From positions 33,633-97,632 of the forward strand of contig JBBRAH010000006.1 in NCBI GenBank assembly GCA_038206985.1: a stretch of DNA of 64,000 bases. The letters run 5' to 3'. The notes beneath the pieces are model-generated. The model saw only the letters and a program-made list of their open reading frames with translations, had not been told where the DNA came from and did no database searches. Below, piece by piece: positions 1-10,867 of this stretch (the first letter of the stretch is position 1; the number at the start of each line of letters is the position of its first letter). Source of the stretch: CAXMST01 sp038206985. Lineage in GTDB: Bacteria > Actinomycetota > Thermoleophilia > Solirubrobacterales > 70-9. Position numbers and translations under genes: made by a program.

Positions 1-1
1 G

Positions 2-46
2 GACTTCAAGACGATCAAACGCAACTATCTGAACGTCAAGGTCTGA
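2..46 (+). CDS. C-terminal end of a secreted Lys-rich-type protein (partial)
   Basis: Only the last 14 codons and a TGA stop are inside the window. The readable C-terminus (DFKTIKRNYLNVKV) resembles the end of the next gene (GTIKYESLYVKV), with the same spacing to the stop. I infer that the two are tandem paralogues of one small secreted family. The reading is short, so the call rests on this similarity and on the 31-nt gap to the next gene on the same strand. Confidence 0.5.
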   Translation, partial: DFKTIKRNYLNVKV

Positions 47-77
47 TCAGACCCGGGCACTGAACAGAGGGAGCATC

Positions 78-686
78 ATGAAGAAGGAGGCGACACTCAC
101 GGCAACACTGATCGCGATCGCGATCTCGGTGGCAGCGATCAGCACCTCTGCCCTGGCGGGCAAGAAGGGCAGCGTCAAGTACAACGACGAGAAGTCCACC
201 GGCGGGGTCTTCTACGACCCCAAGGACTACGGCCCCTGCGACATCGACAAGCTGAGCGCGAAGGAGAAGCGCAACAAGATCACGCTCAACGTCGCCTACC
301 GATCAGCGACCCAGTACGGCAGTGCGATCGATGTCGTTTACGGCAACACCAAGGGCGGCAAGAAGTCCGACCCGGAATACCAGATCACCCGGGGCTACGA
401 GGAAGACGAGATGCTCATCTACAAGCGCAAGCCGGTCAGCAATCCCAAGCCCGGCTACCTGGCCTACGAGCTGATCGACACGGGCAAGACCGCGAAGCTG
501 AAGCACAAGTCGCAGAAGGACATCCTCAAGCTGCCGGTCAGCGCCTTCGGCAAGACGAACAAGGTCGGCCTGCAGGTGCAGACCTGCGGCGAGGGATCCG
601 TCGACATCGCGCCGGGCAAGGACTACTTCGACGACGCCGGCTACGACGGCACGATCAAGTACGAGTCCCTGTACGTGAAGGTCTGA
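78..686 (+). CDS. Small secreted Lys-rich protein of unknown function
   Basis: This 202-residue protein starts with a classical signal peptide: a KK start, a hydrophobic stretch at about residues 7-24, and cleavage probably after ALA near residue 27. The mature part is rich in Lys, Asp, Gly and Tyr and has no membrane segment or catalytic motif I recognise. A good ribosome binding site (AGAGGGAG) lies 6-8 nt before ATG. The C-terminus resembles the partial gene before it, and the general design (ALAGKK after the signal peptide) recurs in the gene at 5143-5607. The protein is probably exported and could be a beta-rich wall-associated or extracellular protein. No function can be assigned. Confidence 0.75.
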   Translation: MKKEATLTATLIAIAISVAAISTSALAGKKGSVKYNDEKSTGGVFYDPKDYGPCDIDKLSAKEKRNKITLNVAYRSATQYGSAIDVVYGNTKGGKKSDPEYQITRGYEEDEMLIYKRKPVSNPKPGYLAYELIDTGKTAKLKHKSQKDILKLPVSAFGKTNKVGLQVQTCGEGSVDIAPGKDYFDDAGYDGTIKYESLYVKV

Positions 687-766
687 ACTCCGGCCGGTAC
701 GCAGCGTTGCCGAGGTCACTGACGCTGAAGCTCAATGAGCGCAACCCGCAAGTGGACAGGAGCACT

Positions 767-2050
767 GTGACGAGCAGGACATGGACACCAAGGAAGACTC
801 GCTACCTGCTGGGCTCCATTCTCGGAGCCCTCGCCGGCCTCCTGATCCTCGCGGGTGCGGATGCGCGCGCGGCCTTTTCGGGCACCAACGGCAAGGTCGC
901 CTACGACGTTGTGAGTCTCACTGATGGCTTCGGTGACATCTACACGGTCCAGCCGAACGGGAGCGCAACGACCAATCTCTCCACGGGCGCCGGCAGCACC
1001 CCGTTCGAGAGGCAGCCCGCCTTCTCCCCGGACGCGACGAAGATCGCCTACCAGAGCATCGTTCCGGGCACGGCTCCGCGAATCGCTGTGATGGACGAGG
1101 ACGGCACGGGCCGCCAGATGCTGACCGCGCCCGCCGTAGGGACGGTCGACTCCGAGCCGGCCTACTCCGCCGACGGCCGGATCGTCTTCGCACGTCAGGA
1201 CGACCTCGGCAACCAGGACATCTGGATCATGAACGAGAACGGCACGAGCCCCTTGAATCTCACCACCGACACGACGGACGTGGCGCTAGATCCCACCGTC
1301 AACCCGACCGGGACCAAGATCGCCTACTCACAGGGCAACGCGATCTACGAGATGAACCTCGACGGAACAGGAAAGACGGCCGTGACGGGAGCGGTGGGGG
1401 ACCAGCCGAACTACTCCCCCGCTGGCACAAGGATCGCGTTCCGCCAGGTCCTCAACGGCCCCGGGGGGCAGAACGCCGAGGTAGTCGCGGTCGATACCGA
1501 CGGCACAGATTTCGCCTATCTGACTGATGACGCGCCGGGCGACATCAAGCAGGATCAGCATCCGGCCTACAGTCCGGACGGCACCAAGATCGGCTACCGG
1601 ACCAACCGTGGCGGCGGCGACGTCTACACGATGGCTCCGGACGGCTCCGCGCAGGCGCCCCTGACCGCAGTCAACAGCAGCTTCCTCGGCAACCCGACCT
1701 GGGGTGTCTTCAACCCGGGCAGCGTGGATCCCGACCCGCAGTGTTCCGACGGCGTCGACAATGACTTCGACGAGCTCACGGACTTCCCCGCCGATCCGGG
1801 CTGCAGCAGCGCGGCCGACGACAACGAGACCAACCCGCCGGACCCGCCGGTCGACCCCGGTGACGCCGCCTGCGACAGGGCCAAGGCTGCGCTGAAGAAG
1901 GCAACCCAGAAGAACAAGGCCGCGAAGACGCAGTTGAAGAAGGCGAAGAAGAGCGGCAACGCGAAGAAGCTCGGCAAGGCGCAGAAGGCTGCCAAGAAGG
2001 CCAAGAACAAGTTGAAGAAGGCCAAGGCGACCAAGAAGAAGAAGTGCTGA
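767..2050 (+). CDS. Secreted TolB/PD40-type beta-propeller protein with Lys-rich tail
   Basis: At least five PD40/WD40-like blades are visible, marked by FSPDATKIAY, YSADGRIVFA, NPTGTKIAYS, YSPAGTRIAF and YSPDGTKIGY. They are followed by an Asp-rich CSDGVDND...DPGCSS segment like calcium-binding linkers of cell-surface proteins. The last 58 residues or so are almost all Lys and Ala and probably form a coiled coil. I chose GTG at 767 because AGGAG sits just before it and the protein then begins directly with a signal peptide or anchor. An in-frame ATG at 707 would add 20 residues. The protein is likely exported, and the basic tail may bind wall polymers. It overlaps the next gene by 7 nt, so the two are probably co-translated. 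Confidence 0.75.
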   Translation: MTSRTWTPRKTRYLLGSILGALAGLLILAGADARAAFSGTNGKVAYDVVSLTDGFGDIYTVQPNGSATTNLSTGAGSTPFERQPAFSPDATKIAYQSIVPGTAPRIAVMDEDGTGRQMLTAPAVGTVDSEPAYSADGRIVFARQDDLGNQDIWIMNENGTSPLNLTTDTTDVALDPTVNPTGTKIAYSQGNAIYEMNLDGTGKTAVTGAVGDQPNYSPAGTRIAFRQVLNGPGGQNAEVVAVDTDGTDFAYLTDDAPGDIKQDQHPAYSPDGTKIGYRTNRGGGDVYTMAPDGSAQAPLTAVNSSFLGNPTWGVFNPGSVDPDPQCSDGVDNDFDELTDFPADPGCSSAADDNETNPPDPPVDPGDAACDRAKAALKKATQKNKAAKTQLKKAKKSGNAKKLGKAQKAAKKAKNKLKKAKATKKKKC

Positions 2051-2397
2051 GCGGCGTGGCATTGGGCGACCAAGAAGGCGAAACCGGGGGGCCATCGCGC
2101 GGCCTGAGGGGAGCGCCGCGCGATGCACCGTCTCAATCGCGGGTGGTCGGTGGTGCGTTCGAGGCGGCCGGTGTGCCCGCGCTCACGGGCCGGCAGCTCG
2201 AGATCGTCTCGCTGGTCGGCAGGGGGCTGACCAATCGCGAGATCGCCGAGCACCTCGAGATCCGGCCGGCCACGGTCAAGCGCCATCTCGAACGGATCTA
2301 CGATCGGACGGGAGTCCGTAGCCGGGCCGCGGTCGTCGCGCGCTACATGCAGCCTGTGGCCGCCCCCGCGCCGGTAATCGAGCGGGCCCTGAGCTGA
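2044..2397 (+). CDS. Stand-alone LuxR-type HTH regulator
   Basis: This is a 117-residue protein whose C-terminal half is a GerE/LuxR DNA-binding domain: LTGRQLEIVSLVGRGLTNRE, then IAEHL, then PATVKRHLERIYDRTGVRSR. There is no receiver, PAS or sensor domain. The N-terminal 40 residues are Gly/Arg-rich and look unstructured. The annotated start GTG at 2044 overlaps the stop of the propeller gene. GTG at 2056 is an alternative. Small LuxR proteins of this kind act as DNA-binding modules that need a partner or are controlled by their level. The overlap suggests coupled expression with the secreted propeller protein. Targets are unknown. Confidence 0.75.
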   Translation: MLSGVALGDQEGETGGPSRGLRGAPRDAPSQSRVVGGAFEAAGVPALTGRQLEIVSLVGRGLTNREIAEHLEIRPATVKRHLERIYDRTGVRSRAAVVARYMQPVAAPAPVIERALS

Positions 2398-2421
2398 GCC
2401 ACCGCTCCGGGTTGGAAAGCG

Positions 2422-3066
2422 CTACAGCGCCGCGAGCGCCTCGGGAACCTGCGTGTCGCCGGCGACGACCTCGAAGGTCGCGTTGTGCGCGAGGTCATCG
2501 GTCAGACAGCCGGCGAGCACGGCCGCCACATCGGCGCGCGGGATCTCCGACCCCCCGACGCTCTCCGCCAGCTCCACCTTCCCGGAGCCTGGATCGTCTG
2601 TGAGCTTCCCGGGGCGGACGATCGTGTAGTCGATGCCGCTCTCGACGAGGTCGCGGTCGGCCATCCCCTTGGCCCGCAGGTAGACGTCGAAGACCTCCTC
2701 GCCCTCGTGCTCGGGGTCGGCGCCCATCGAACTGATTATCAAGTAGCGGGGGATGCTGTGGGCCTGTGCGGCCTCGAGCAGTTTCGTCGCACCCTCGTAG
2801 TCCACGCTCATCTTGCTCTCCGGTCCGCTGTCGGGGCCGGACCCCGCCGCGAAGAGGACGGCATCGAGCGGTGTCGGAAGAGTCGCGACGAGCGTTGGGA
2901 CGTCCATCGACTCGAGGTCGCAGCGGATCGGATGCCCACCCGCAGCCACGACATCCTCCTCGTGGGCGGGATTGCGGACGAGGCCGAAGACCTCGTGCTG
3001 GGAGCCCAGCAGCCGGGTCAGTTGTAGGGCGATCGTTCCGTGCCCCCCGGCGATGGCGATACGCAT
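2422..3066 (-). CDS. NAD(P)-binding atypical SDR (NmrA-like) protein
   Basis: This 214-residue protein is an atypical short-chain dehydrogenase. The N-terminus MRIAIAGGHGTIALQLTRLL is the Rossmann beta-alpha-beta fold, with the glycine pattern GGHGTI in place of the usual GxxGxxG. LFAAGSG matches the strand-4 region, ISSMGA the strand-5 Ser region, and YTIVRPGKL the YxIVRP motif of NmrA/YwnB-like members. A YxxxK catalytic pair is visible as YLRAKGMADRDL. Such proteins are redox sensors, flavin reductases or epimerase-like enzymes, and the substrate cannot be read. It is the last gene of a three-gene minus-strand operon and starts directly at the stop of the gene before it. Confidence 0.8.
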   Translation of the reverse strand: MRIAIAGGHGTIALQLTRLLGSQHEVFGLVRNPAHEEDVVAAGGHPIRCDLESMDVPTLVATLPTPLDAVLFAAGSGPDSGPESKMSVDYEGATKLLEAAQAHSIPRYLIISSMGADPEHEGEEVFDVYLRAKGMADRDLVESGIDYTIVRPGKLTDDPGSGKVELAESVGGSEIPRADVAAVLAGCLTDDLAHNATFEVVAGDTQVPEALAAL

Positions 3067-3372
3067 CTAGCGGCGCTGCTCGCCGGTACCGGTCACGAGT
3101 CGTTCGCGGGCCGGACGATGCCTGCTTACGCGAATCGAGCCGGTCTCGGGGCAGGGGAGGGGAAGGGCGTCCGGAGTGTGCGGCCCACGGCGCGGTCCCT
3201 TCGGTCGCTTCGGCTCACGCCGGAAGTGCAAGCGATCGCTGCCGCCGTCCTCGGGAGCCTCGACGGTGTCGGGCTCGGACTTGACGGCCCACCAGATGAG
3301 CCAGCAGGCGAATCCGACGGGGATCTTCAGCACGACGCCCATGAAGATCATCGCTTGGAGTCCCTCATCCAT
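3067..3372 (-). CDS. Small single-pass membrane protein, unknown
   Basis: From ATG at 3372 the protein has 101 residues. One hydrophobic segment at about residues 5-28 (IFMGVVLKIPVGFACWLIWW) is followed by an acidic patch and a long basic, proline-rich cytoplasmic-type tail. I chose this start because ATGGATGA overlaps the stop of the upstream HAD gene, a normal coupling signal. An in-frame ATG at 3390 would add 6 residues. It sits between the HAD and SDR genes in one operon. No family is recognised. Confidence 0.55.
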   Translation of the reverse strand: MDEGLQAMIFMGVVLKIPVGFACWLIWWAVKSEPDTVEAPEDGGSDRLHFRREPKRPKGPRRGPHTPDALPLPCPETGSIRVSRHRPARERLVTGTGEQRR

Positions 3373-3877
3373 CCGAGTGAGTGTACCCACCGTCGGCCCA
3401 GATACTCAACGCCTCGACGTGCGCCTCCTCGATCCCGAGAGCGGAAGCGGTGGGTACGAGCAGCGTGGGCTCCTCCCGCTCGGCCGCCCACTCGTGGCAC
3501 TCCTCGCTCAGCGAGTCGTCGATCCAGGCCAGCCTTCGGCCCCTGGCGTACTTGCCGATCGGCCCCAGCTTCCAGTGCGCGGTGCCGAAGCGAGCGTCCG
3601 GTCCGAAGCGCAGGACCGGCAGGGTGGGCAGACCCAGCAGGTGCGGCAGGTAGTCGTTGGCGCGATCCTCCCAGCCGGTAGCCCAGATGAGGTCGTAGCG
3701 CTCGGCCAGTCGGTTGAGGCGCGCGCCGGCGTTGGCGGAGATGAAGTGCGGGCTGCCGTCGATCAGGTGGAAGCGCCCCACGCTGGGCGGCGGGGTCTCG
3801 TCGAATCCGAAGAGGCTGATCACGCCGTCCACGTCGACGGCGAGGATCGGCCGGCCGTCTGCATCCCGCGAGTTCAT
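3365..3877 (-). CDS. HAD-fold hydrolase, RNA-repair-associated type
   Basis: The 170-residue protein has a HAD motif I near the N-terminus (LAVDVDGVI, nucleophile Asp and acid Asp), a motif II-like region (IWATGWED), and motif III/IV-like acidic residues at AWIDDSLSEE. The pattern VDVDGV...WATGW...WIDD is typical of the small HAD domain found alone or in Swiss-army-knife RNA-repair proteins. It probably acts on phosphate esters, with the substrate unknown. It is the first gene of the three-gene minus-strand operon and is divergent from rpsL across 110 nt. Confidence 0.7.
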   Translation of the reverse strand: MNSRDADGRPILAVDVDGVISLFGFDETPPPSVGRFHLIDGSPHFISANAGARLNRLAERYDLIWATGWEDRANDYLPHLLGLPTLPVLRFGPDARFGTAHWKLGPIGKYARGRRLAWIDDSLSEECHEWAAEREEPTLLVPTASALGIEEAHVEALSIWADGGYTHSDG

Positions 3878-3973
3878 CGCCTGCCACGATATCTACAGGG
3901 GCCCGATTCGACGCGATCGGGCCCCCCGCGGACCGCATTGGGACGGCTGCTCGCGCAGCAGAGGCCGTCCCGC

Positions 3974-3979
3974 TACACT
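3974..3979 (+). promoter_or_regulatory. Candidate -10 element for leaderless rpsL
   Basis: TACACT fits the actinobacterial -10 pattern TAnnnT and ends 8 nt before the GTG start of rpsL. Transcription would start within about 2 nt of the GTG, giving a leaderless or nearly leaderless message. No Shine-Dalgarno sequence precedes the GTG, which agrees with this. No clear -35 is seen. Confidence 0.5.
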
Positions 3980-3987
3980 GCGCCGCC

Positions 3988-4386
3988 GTGCCCACTACCT
4001 CACAGCTAGTCAGGAAGGGTCGAAAGACCCCTCGCAAGAAGGTTGCGACCCCCGGCCTCAAGTCCGGACAGGGTCGCAAGCAGCGCATCGCGGCTCCCCA
4101 GCGGCGTGGCGTATGCACCCGCGTGTACACCGCGACCCCCAAGAAGCCGAACTCTGCGCTTCGCAAGGTCGCCCGTGTGCGCCTGACCAACCAGATGGAG
4201 GTCACCGCCTACATCCCCGGCGAGGGACACAACCTCCAGGAGCACTCCGTCGTGCTCGTCCGTGGCGGTCGCGTCAAGGATCTGCCGGGCGTTCGCTACA
4301 AGGTCGTTCGTGGCACGCTCGACGCCTCCGGCGTCAGCGATCGCAAGCAGTCGCGCTCGCAGTACGGTGTCAAGGCTACCGGCTAG
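3988..4386 (+). CDS. rpsL: 30S ribosomal protein S12
   Basis: S12 (132 residues) sits at the decoding centre of the 30S subunit. The hallmark stretches RRGVCTRVYTATPKKPNSAL and GHNLQEHSVVLVRGGRVKDL are intact. K52 and K97 correspond to E. coli K43 and K88, the streptomycin-resistance positions, and both are wild-type Lys. The N-terminal region carries a 9-residue insertion compared with E. coli (KTPRKKVATPGLKSGQG region). The start is GTG with no ribosome binding site, so it is probably leaderless. It is the first gene of the str cluster. rpoB and rpoC are not upstream here. Confidence 0.98.
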   Translation: MPTTSQLVRKGRKTPRKKVATPGLKSGQGRKQRIAAPQRRGVCTRVYTATPKKPNSALRKVARVRLTNQMEVTAYIPGEGHNLQEHSVVLVRGGRVKDLPGVRYKVVRGTLDASGVSDRKQSRSQYGVKATG

Positions 4387-4418
4387 CACTAGATATATAG
4401 GGACCCCAGAGACTTCTC

Positions 4419-4886
4419 ATGCGTCGTAACAGAGCAGCAATCCGTCAGCCCCCGCCCGACTCGCGTTATCGCAGTCGCCTGGTGCAGCAGGTCGTCAACA
4501 AGGTGATGCTGCACGGCAAGAAGTCGACCGCCGAGCGGATCGTCTACGACGCCCTCGCCATCGTCGGCGAGCGCAGCGGCCGCAACCCGACCGACGTCCT
4601 CGACGACGCGATCGAGTCACTCACCCCTTCACTCGAGGTTCGCTCCCGCCGTGTCGGCGGTGCGACCTACCAGGTTCCGGTCGAGGTCCCGCAGCGCCGG
4701 GCCCGCACCCTCGCGGTGCGCTGGCTGGTCACCTTCGCCCGTAACCGCGGCGAGAAGGCGATGTCGGAGCGTCTCGCCCGCGAGATCATGGACGCCACCC
4801 AGCAGCAGGGCGGCGCCTACAAGCGCAAGGACGACATCTACCGCATGGCGCAGGCAAACAAAGCCTTCGCCCACTACCGCTGGTAG
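4419..4886 (+). CDS. rpsG: 30S ribosomal protein S7
   Basis: S7 (155 residues) nucleates assembly of the 30S head and contacts tRNA at the E site. The conserved core (VRSRRVGGATYQVPVEV and RWLVTFARNRGEKAM) and the C-terminal DDIYRMAQANKAFAHYRW match the family at normal length. It follows rpsL after 32 nt. The stop is followed directly by a hairpin-rich intergenic element rather than by fusA, so the usual rpsG-fusA adjacency is broken here. Confidence 0.98.
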   Translation: MRRNRAAIRQPPPDSRYRSRLVQQVVNKVMLHGKKSTAERIVYDALAIVGERSGRNPTDVLDDAIESLTPSLEVRSRRVGGATYQVPVEVPQRRARTLAVRWLVTFARNRGEKAMSERLAREIMDATQQQGGAYKRKDDIYRMAQANKAFAHYRW

Positions 4887-4987
4887 CGGCGGCCTGAGGC
4901 GGCGCATCTCTGCGTCAGCTTCGGCTCACGTGGCTTCGTCACTATCGCCTCAGCTTCCTGGACCTGCGCCACCTCAGCCTCGCCGCT
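4885..4987 (+). repeat. Intergenic hairpin element after rpsG
   Basis: This roughly 100-nt stretch begins at the rpsG stop codon. It is bounded by imperfect inverted arms: AGCGGCGGCCTGAGGCGGCG at 4885-4904 against the complementary region 4967-4987. It contains ATCTCTGCGTCA (4906-4917) and CTTCCTGGACCT (4954-4965). Both words also occur in the element after rplQ, at 35467 and 35517. I read it as a member of a repeat family. It may serve as a terminator or as an RNA-processing stem. The remaining 155 nt up to the next gene hold nothing I recognise. Confidence 0.55.
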
Positions 4988-5142
4988 AATCAGGCGGTCC
5001 GGGAGAACGCCGACCGGCGTCATCGCCTGCTGAGCCTTGGGCCGAATGGCCCATTGCGGTGCCGGGGGCGCGATGCGATGCTCGCCGCGACCTACTCACA
5101 CAGCCCGGCATCCGGGCGGGACAGAAAGAAGCGGGACCAGAG

Positions 5143-5607
5143 ATGAGAAGCAGAACTACGGTAGGGCTGGCGGCTGTTGCTGCCATCGCGATGATCGTTG
5201 CGCCGGGGGTGCTCGCCGGCAAGAAGCCCGGAGTGGTCAAGGACAAGAAGGGCGATGCGCCCAAATCCGCGCCGGGCTACACCGACATCGTCAAGGCGAA
5301 AGCCACGAAGTCCGGCTCCACGCTGACCCACAAGATCAAGGTCGCCAAGGCGATTCCGAAGGAAATTCCCGACAACTTTCCGATCGGTGTCGCTGTCTAT
5401 GACGGCAGTGGGACCAGCTACTTCGACACCTATGGCCAGCGCGAGGGGATGAAGATCAAGCGCAAGGGCAAGAAGGCGATCAAGATCGTGCTCACCAAGG
5501 ACGCGGTCGGCAAGCCGAAGTCTCCGCGGTGGTTCGCCTATGCGGGTGGCAGCAAGTTCGACCGGGCGCCCGACGGCAACGGCCACTACGCCAAGTACAA
5601 GAAGTAG
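5143..5607 (+). CDS. Small secreted Lys-rich protein, unknown
   Basis: The 154-residue protein has a signal peptide (MRSRTTVGLAAVAAIAMIVA, cleavage probably after LAG near residue 24), then a Lys/Gly/Asp-rich domain starting KKPGVVKDKKGDAPK. I chose ATG at 5143 because the preceding in-frame codons are Arg/Gly-rich and not signal-like. The ALAGKK or VLAGKK junction and the overall composition match the gene at 78-686. The two may be distant paralogues exported to the cell surface. It interrupts the str operon between rpsG and fusA. No catalytic motif is visible. Confidence 0.7.
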   Translation: MRSRTTVGLAAVAAIAMIVAPGVLAGKKPGVVKDKKGDAPKSAPGYTDIVKAKATKSGSTLTHKIKVAKAIPKEIPDNFPIGVAVYDGSGTSYFDTYGQREGMKIKRKGKKAIKIVLTKDAVGKPKSPRWFAYAGGSKFDRAPDGNGHYAKYKK

Positions 5608-5634
5608 GAGGCCGGGGGACACGGCCCGCCGGCC

Positions 5635-6231
5635 CTAGGGTCGGCGGGCGATCTCCGGACCGCTCAGAGGTTCGTCCCGATCGCTTCGCGAACCCTCCGC
5701 CACGTCGGGGGAATCGGGGCCCCGATCCGCATCTGCCTCAGCACCGGGGTGCCGCCGCAGCGCCGCCAGCGGCGCCGCCAACTGGGCCGCGGTGAGCGTG
5801 GCGAGCGCGCCGCCACCGAAGGCCAGCGCGGCGACCCCGACCGCCTCGAGCCAGAAGCCCGCCTGAGGCACCGCCTCCGCATTGGCGAAGCCGCGCAGTG
5901 GATCGTCCAGGTCGCCGATCTTGCCGGCGTCCGGGAGGTCGTTGATCAGGAAGATGAGCAGGGCGACGGCCCCGAGGCCGGCCACCGCGAAGGCGCCGGG
6001 CCGCGAGCCGGTGGCCAGCGTGAGCAGGAGCGCGATCAGAGCGGCGCCCGCGAGCACGAGCATCGCAAAGCTGTGGCGGTCGGCGTTACTGACGGAGTCC
6101 TGAGCCTCACCGCCGGGCGGGGTGAACTCGAAAGCAGTCATGAACTCGGAGGCGATGAGGACCACGGCCCCGAGCGCGATCAGCACGGGGAGTACGTACT
6201 CGGCGCGCGGCAGCAGTCGTGCGAGCCTCAT
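5635..6231 (-). CDS. Four-pass membrane protein, unknown
   Basis: The 198-residue protein has hydrophobic segments at about residues 12-30, 53-70, 80-96 and 125-150, followed by a hydrophilic Asp/Arg/Pro-rich tail of roughly 40 residues. An extracytoplasmic loop rich in Pro, Gly and Asp lies between segments 1 and 2. It overlaps the upstream gene by ATGA, so the two are surely co-translated. The architecture resembles its upstream partner (paired helices around a short acidic loop). They may form a complex. No family is recognised. Confidence 0.6.
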   Translation of the reverse strand: MRLARLLPRAEYVLPVLIALGAVVLIASEFMTAFEFTPPGGEAQDSVSNADRHSFAMLVLAGAALIALLLTLATGSRPGAFAVAGLGAVALLIFLINDLPDAGKIGDLDDPLRGFANAEAVPQAGFWLEAVGVAALAFGGGALATLTAAQLAAPLAALRRHPGAEADADRGPDSPDVAEGSRSDRDEPLSGPEIARRP

Positions 6232-7172
6232 GCGGGCTCAGCCTCGGTTGCGGGCGGGCGCGCACGCCGCGCGGCGCGCTCAGCCGCACGTTCGGCAGCG
6301 CTGTGACTGCCACTCTCCCCTTCTCCCCGCTCGCCGTTGCCCGATTTACTGCGATGTTCTGCCCGCAGCGGGCGGGAGCGCGGCACGGCACGCCGCAGCT
6401 CCCGGCCCAACAGCAGCGATGTCGCTGCAAGCCCGGCCGCGGAAAAGATCTGTGCCCAGAAACCGCCGAGCAAGCTGGCCTGTACTCCCGAGAAGCTCTC
6501 GGCGACAGCACCTTCGTCAAGTCCGGTCGGTCGGTCCACGACGATCGCTACGACGACCGCGGCAACTCCGATCAGAGCCGCGAGCCGGCAGAGGCGCCAG
6601 CGCCGGGTCCGGGTGGCGATCCCGAGGATGCCGATCGCGACGACCGCGGCCGGCACGAAGGCGTAGCTGTGGGCGCTGCCGGCCTCGGCGCGCTCGACCT
6701 CGGGCGGGGGCGCGACCAGGTTGACGCCACCGTCGAAGTTGTCGACGCCGACCGCGATCCCGCGGTAGTCGGCGAACTGGGAGAGGCCGAGGAGCACGGC
6801 GCAGCCGATCGCGACGGCGAGCAACGTGCGGACCGGCGTGATCACCCGGGAGGCGCGGTCGACCGCGCGCCCGATGAACTTACGGGCCGCTCCCAGCGGC
6901 CCCGAGGAGACGGCGATCAGCCAGGCGACCAGGCCGGCGACGCCGCGCACCAGATCACCGAGGATCGCCGCGAGCCCCGAGAGCACGCCACCGGCGCGAG
7001 CCCCGAGCTGCTTCGGCGTGCCGTCGAGCTGTCCCCGGGTCGCCCTGCCGCCCTCGCGGAGAGCCTCGAGAGAGCGCTTCACCGGACTCTTCCGGCGTGC
7101 CCCGGAGCCCTCTCGTCCGGACCCCTCGGGGGCCCCGGAAGATCTCTTGTCAGGACGCTTGAAGCTCCTCAT
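6228..7172 (-). CDS. Multi-pass membrane protein with basic N-terminus, unknown
   Basis: From ATG at 7172 the protein has 314 residues. An Arg/Lys/Ser-rich cytoplasmic N-terminus of about 70 residues is followed by hydrophobic segments near residues 78-105, 130-150, 195-212, 218-240 and 265-285, and an Arg/Ala/Glu-rich tail. ATG codons further upstream would add unlikely sequence and run into the fusA control region. It is divergent from fusA and overlaps the next gene by 4 nt. The function is unknown. Confidence 0.55.
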   Translation of the reverse strand: MRSFKRPDKRSSGAPEGSGREGSGARRKSPVKRSLEALREGGRATRGQLDGTPKQLGARAGGVLSGLAAILGDLVRGVAGLVAWLIAVSSGPLGAARKFIGRAVDRASRVITPVRTLLAVAIGCAVLLGLSQFADYRGIAVGVDNFDGGVNLVAPPPEVERAEAGSAHSYAFVPAAVVAIGILGIATRTRRWRLCRLAALIGVAAVVVAIVVDRPTGLDEGAVAESFSGVQASLLGGFWAQIFSAAGLAATSLLLGRELRRAVPRSRPLRAEHRSKSGNGERGEGESGSHSAAERAAERAARRARPPATEAEPA

Positions 7173-7186
7173 TGCTCTGCTAACAT
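7159..7186 (+). promoter_or_regulatory. Candidate promoter for fusA
   Basis: TTGAAG (7159-7164) and TAACAT (7181-7186) are separated by 16 nt. Each matches 4 of 6 bases of the sigma-70 consensus. This is the only convincing pair in the divergent gap and would give a leader of roughly 175 nt before fusA. Confidence 0.4.
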
Positions 7187-7297
7187 CCCGCCCCGCTCGC
7201 GAGGCAGATGCCTGTCTGTGCGTGCGAACTCCGCACGATGGAGAGCCCCACGACATAGACAACTCCCGGGTCGTCCAAGAGCATCGCAACGCGCTCT

Positions 7298-7317
7298 GGC
7301 CCGATAGGGCCTTTTTT
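7298..7317 (+). terminator. Intrinsic terminator / attenuator in the fusA leader
   Basis: A 5-bp GC stem (GGCCC / GGGCC) with a GATA tetraloop is followed by six T residues (7312-7317). This is the textbook intrinsic terminator layout, and it is the only T-tract terminator I saw in this GC-rich window. It lies about 50 nt before the fusA start and downstream of the candidate promoter, so it would act as an attenuator on fusA. No plus-strand gene upstream needs it, since the neighbour is on the other strand. Confidence 0.6.
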
Positions 7318-7367
7318 CTGCCCGCATTTGTTCAAAACCTCTCACCCGCAAAGAACTTTACGCACCT

Positions 7368-9482
<2,115 letters not shown>

Positions 9483-9520
9483 CGCGCTCCGAGCAGATTT
9501 GCCATATTCCCCGGGTTGCC

Positions 9521-9539
9521 CGGGACCGACCTGGTCCCG
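9521..9539 (+). terminator. Hairpin between fusA and tuf
   Basis: A perfect 7-bp stem (CGGGACC / GGTCCCG) with a GACCT loop follows the fusA stop by about 40 nt. No T-tract follows, so it may be a factor-dependent terminator or a processing or stability stem that lets tuf be expressed at a higher level than fusA. Confidence 0.45.
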
Positions 9540-9629
9540 AAGAGCGCCCAACCTAGACCCTAAGAACTGAAACAGACGGAAAAAACGTAAAGCGATCGGG
9601 ATCAAGCCCGAGAGAGGAACCCCAAAGGA

Positions 9630-10817
<1,188 letters not shown>

Positions 10818-10832
10818 CGACACACGAGTAGG

Positions 10833-10867
10833 CCGGCTGACCCCCCTCACGAGGGGCAGGCAGCCGG
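10833..10867 (+). terminator. Nested hairpin after tuf
   Basis: The outer arms CCGGCTG (10833-10839) and CAGCCGG (10861-10867) enclose an inner perfect stem CCCCTC / GAGGGG with an AC loop (10843-10856). It begins 16 nt after the tuf stop. It is terminator-like but has no T-tract, the usual form in very GC-rich actinobacteria. Confidence 0.55.
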
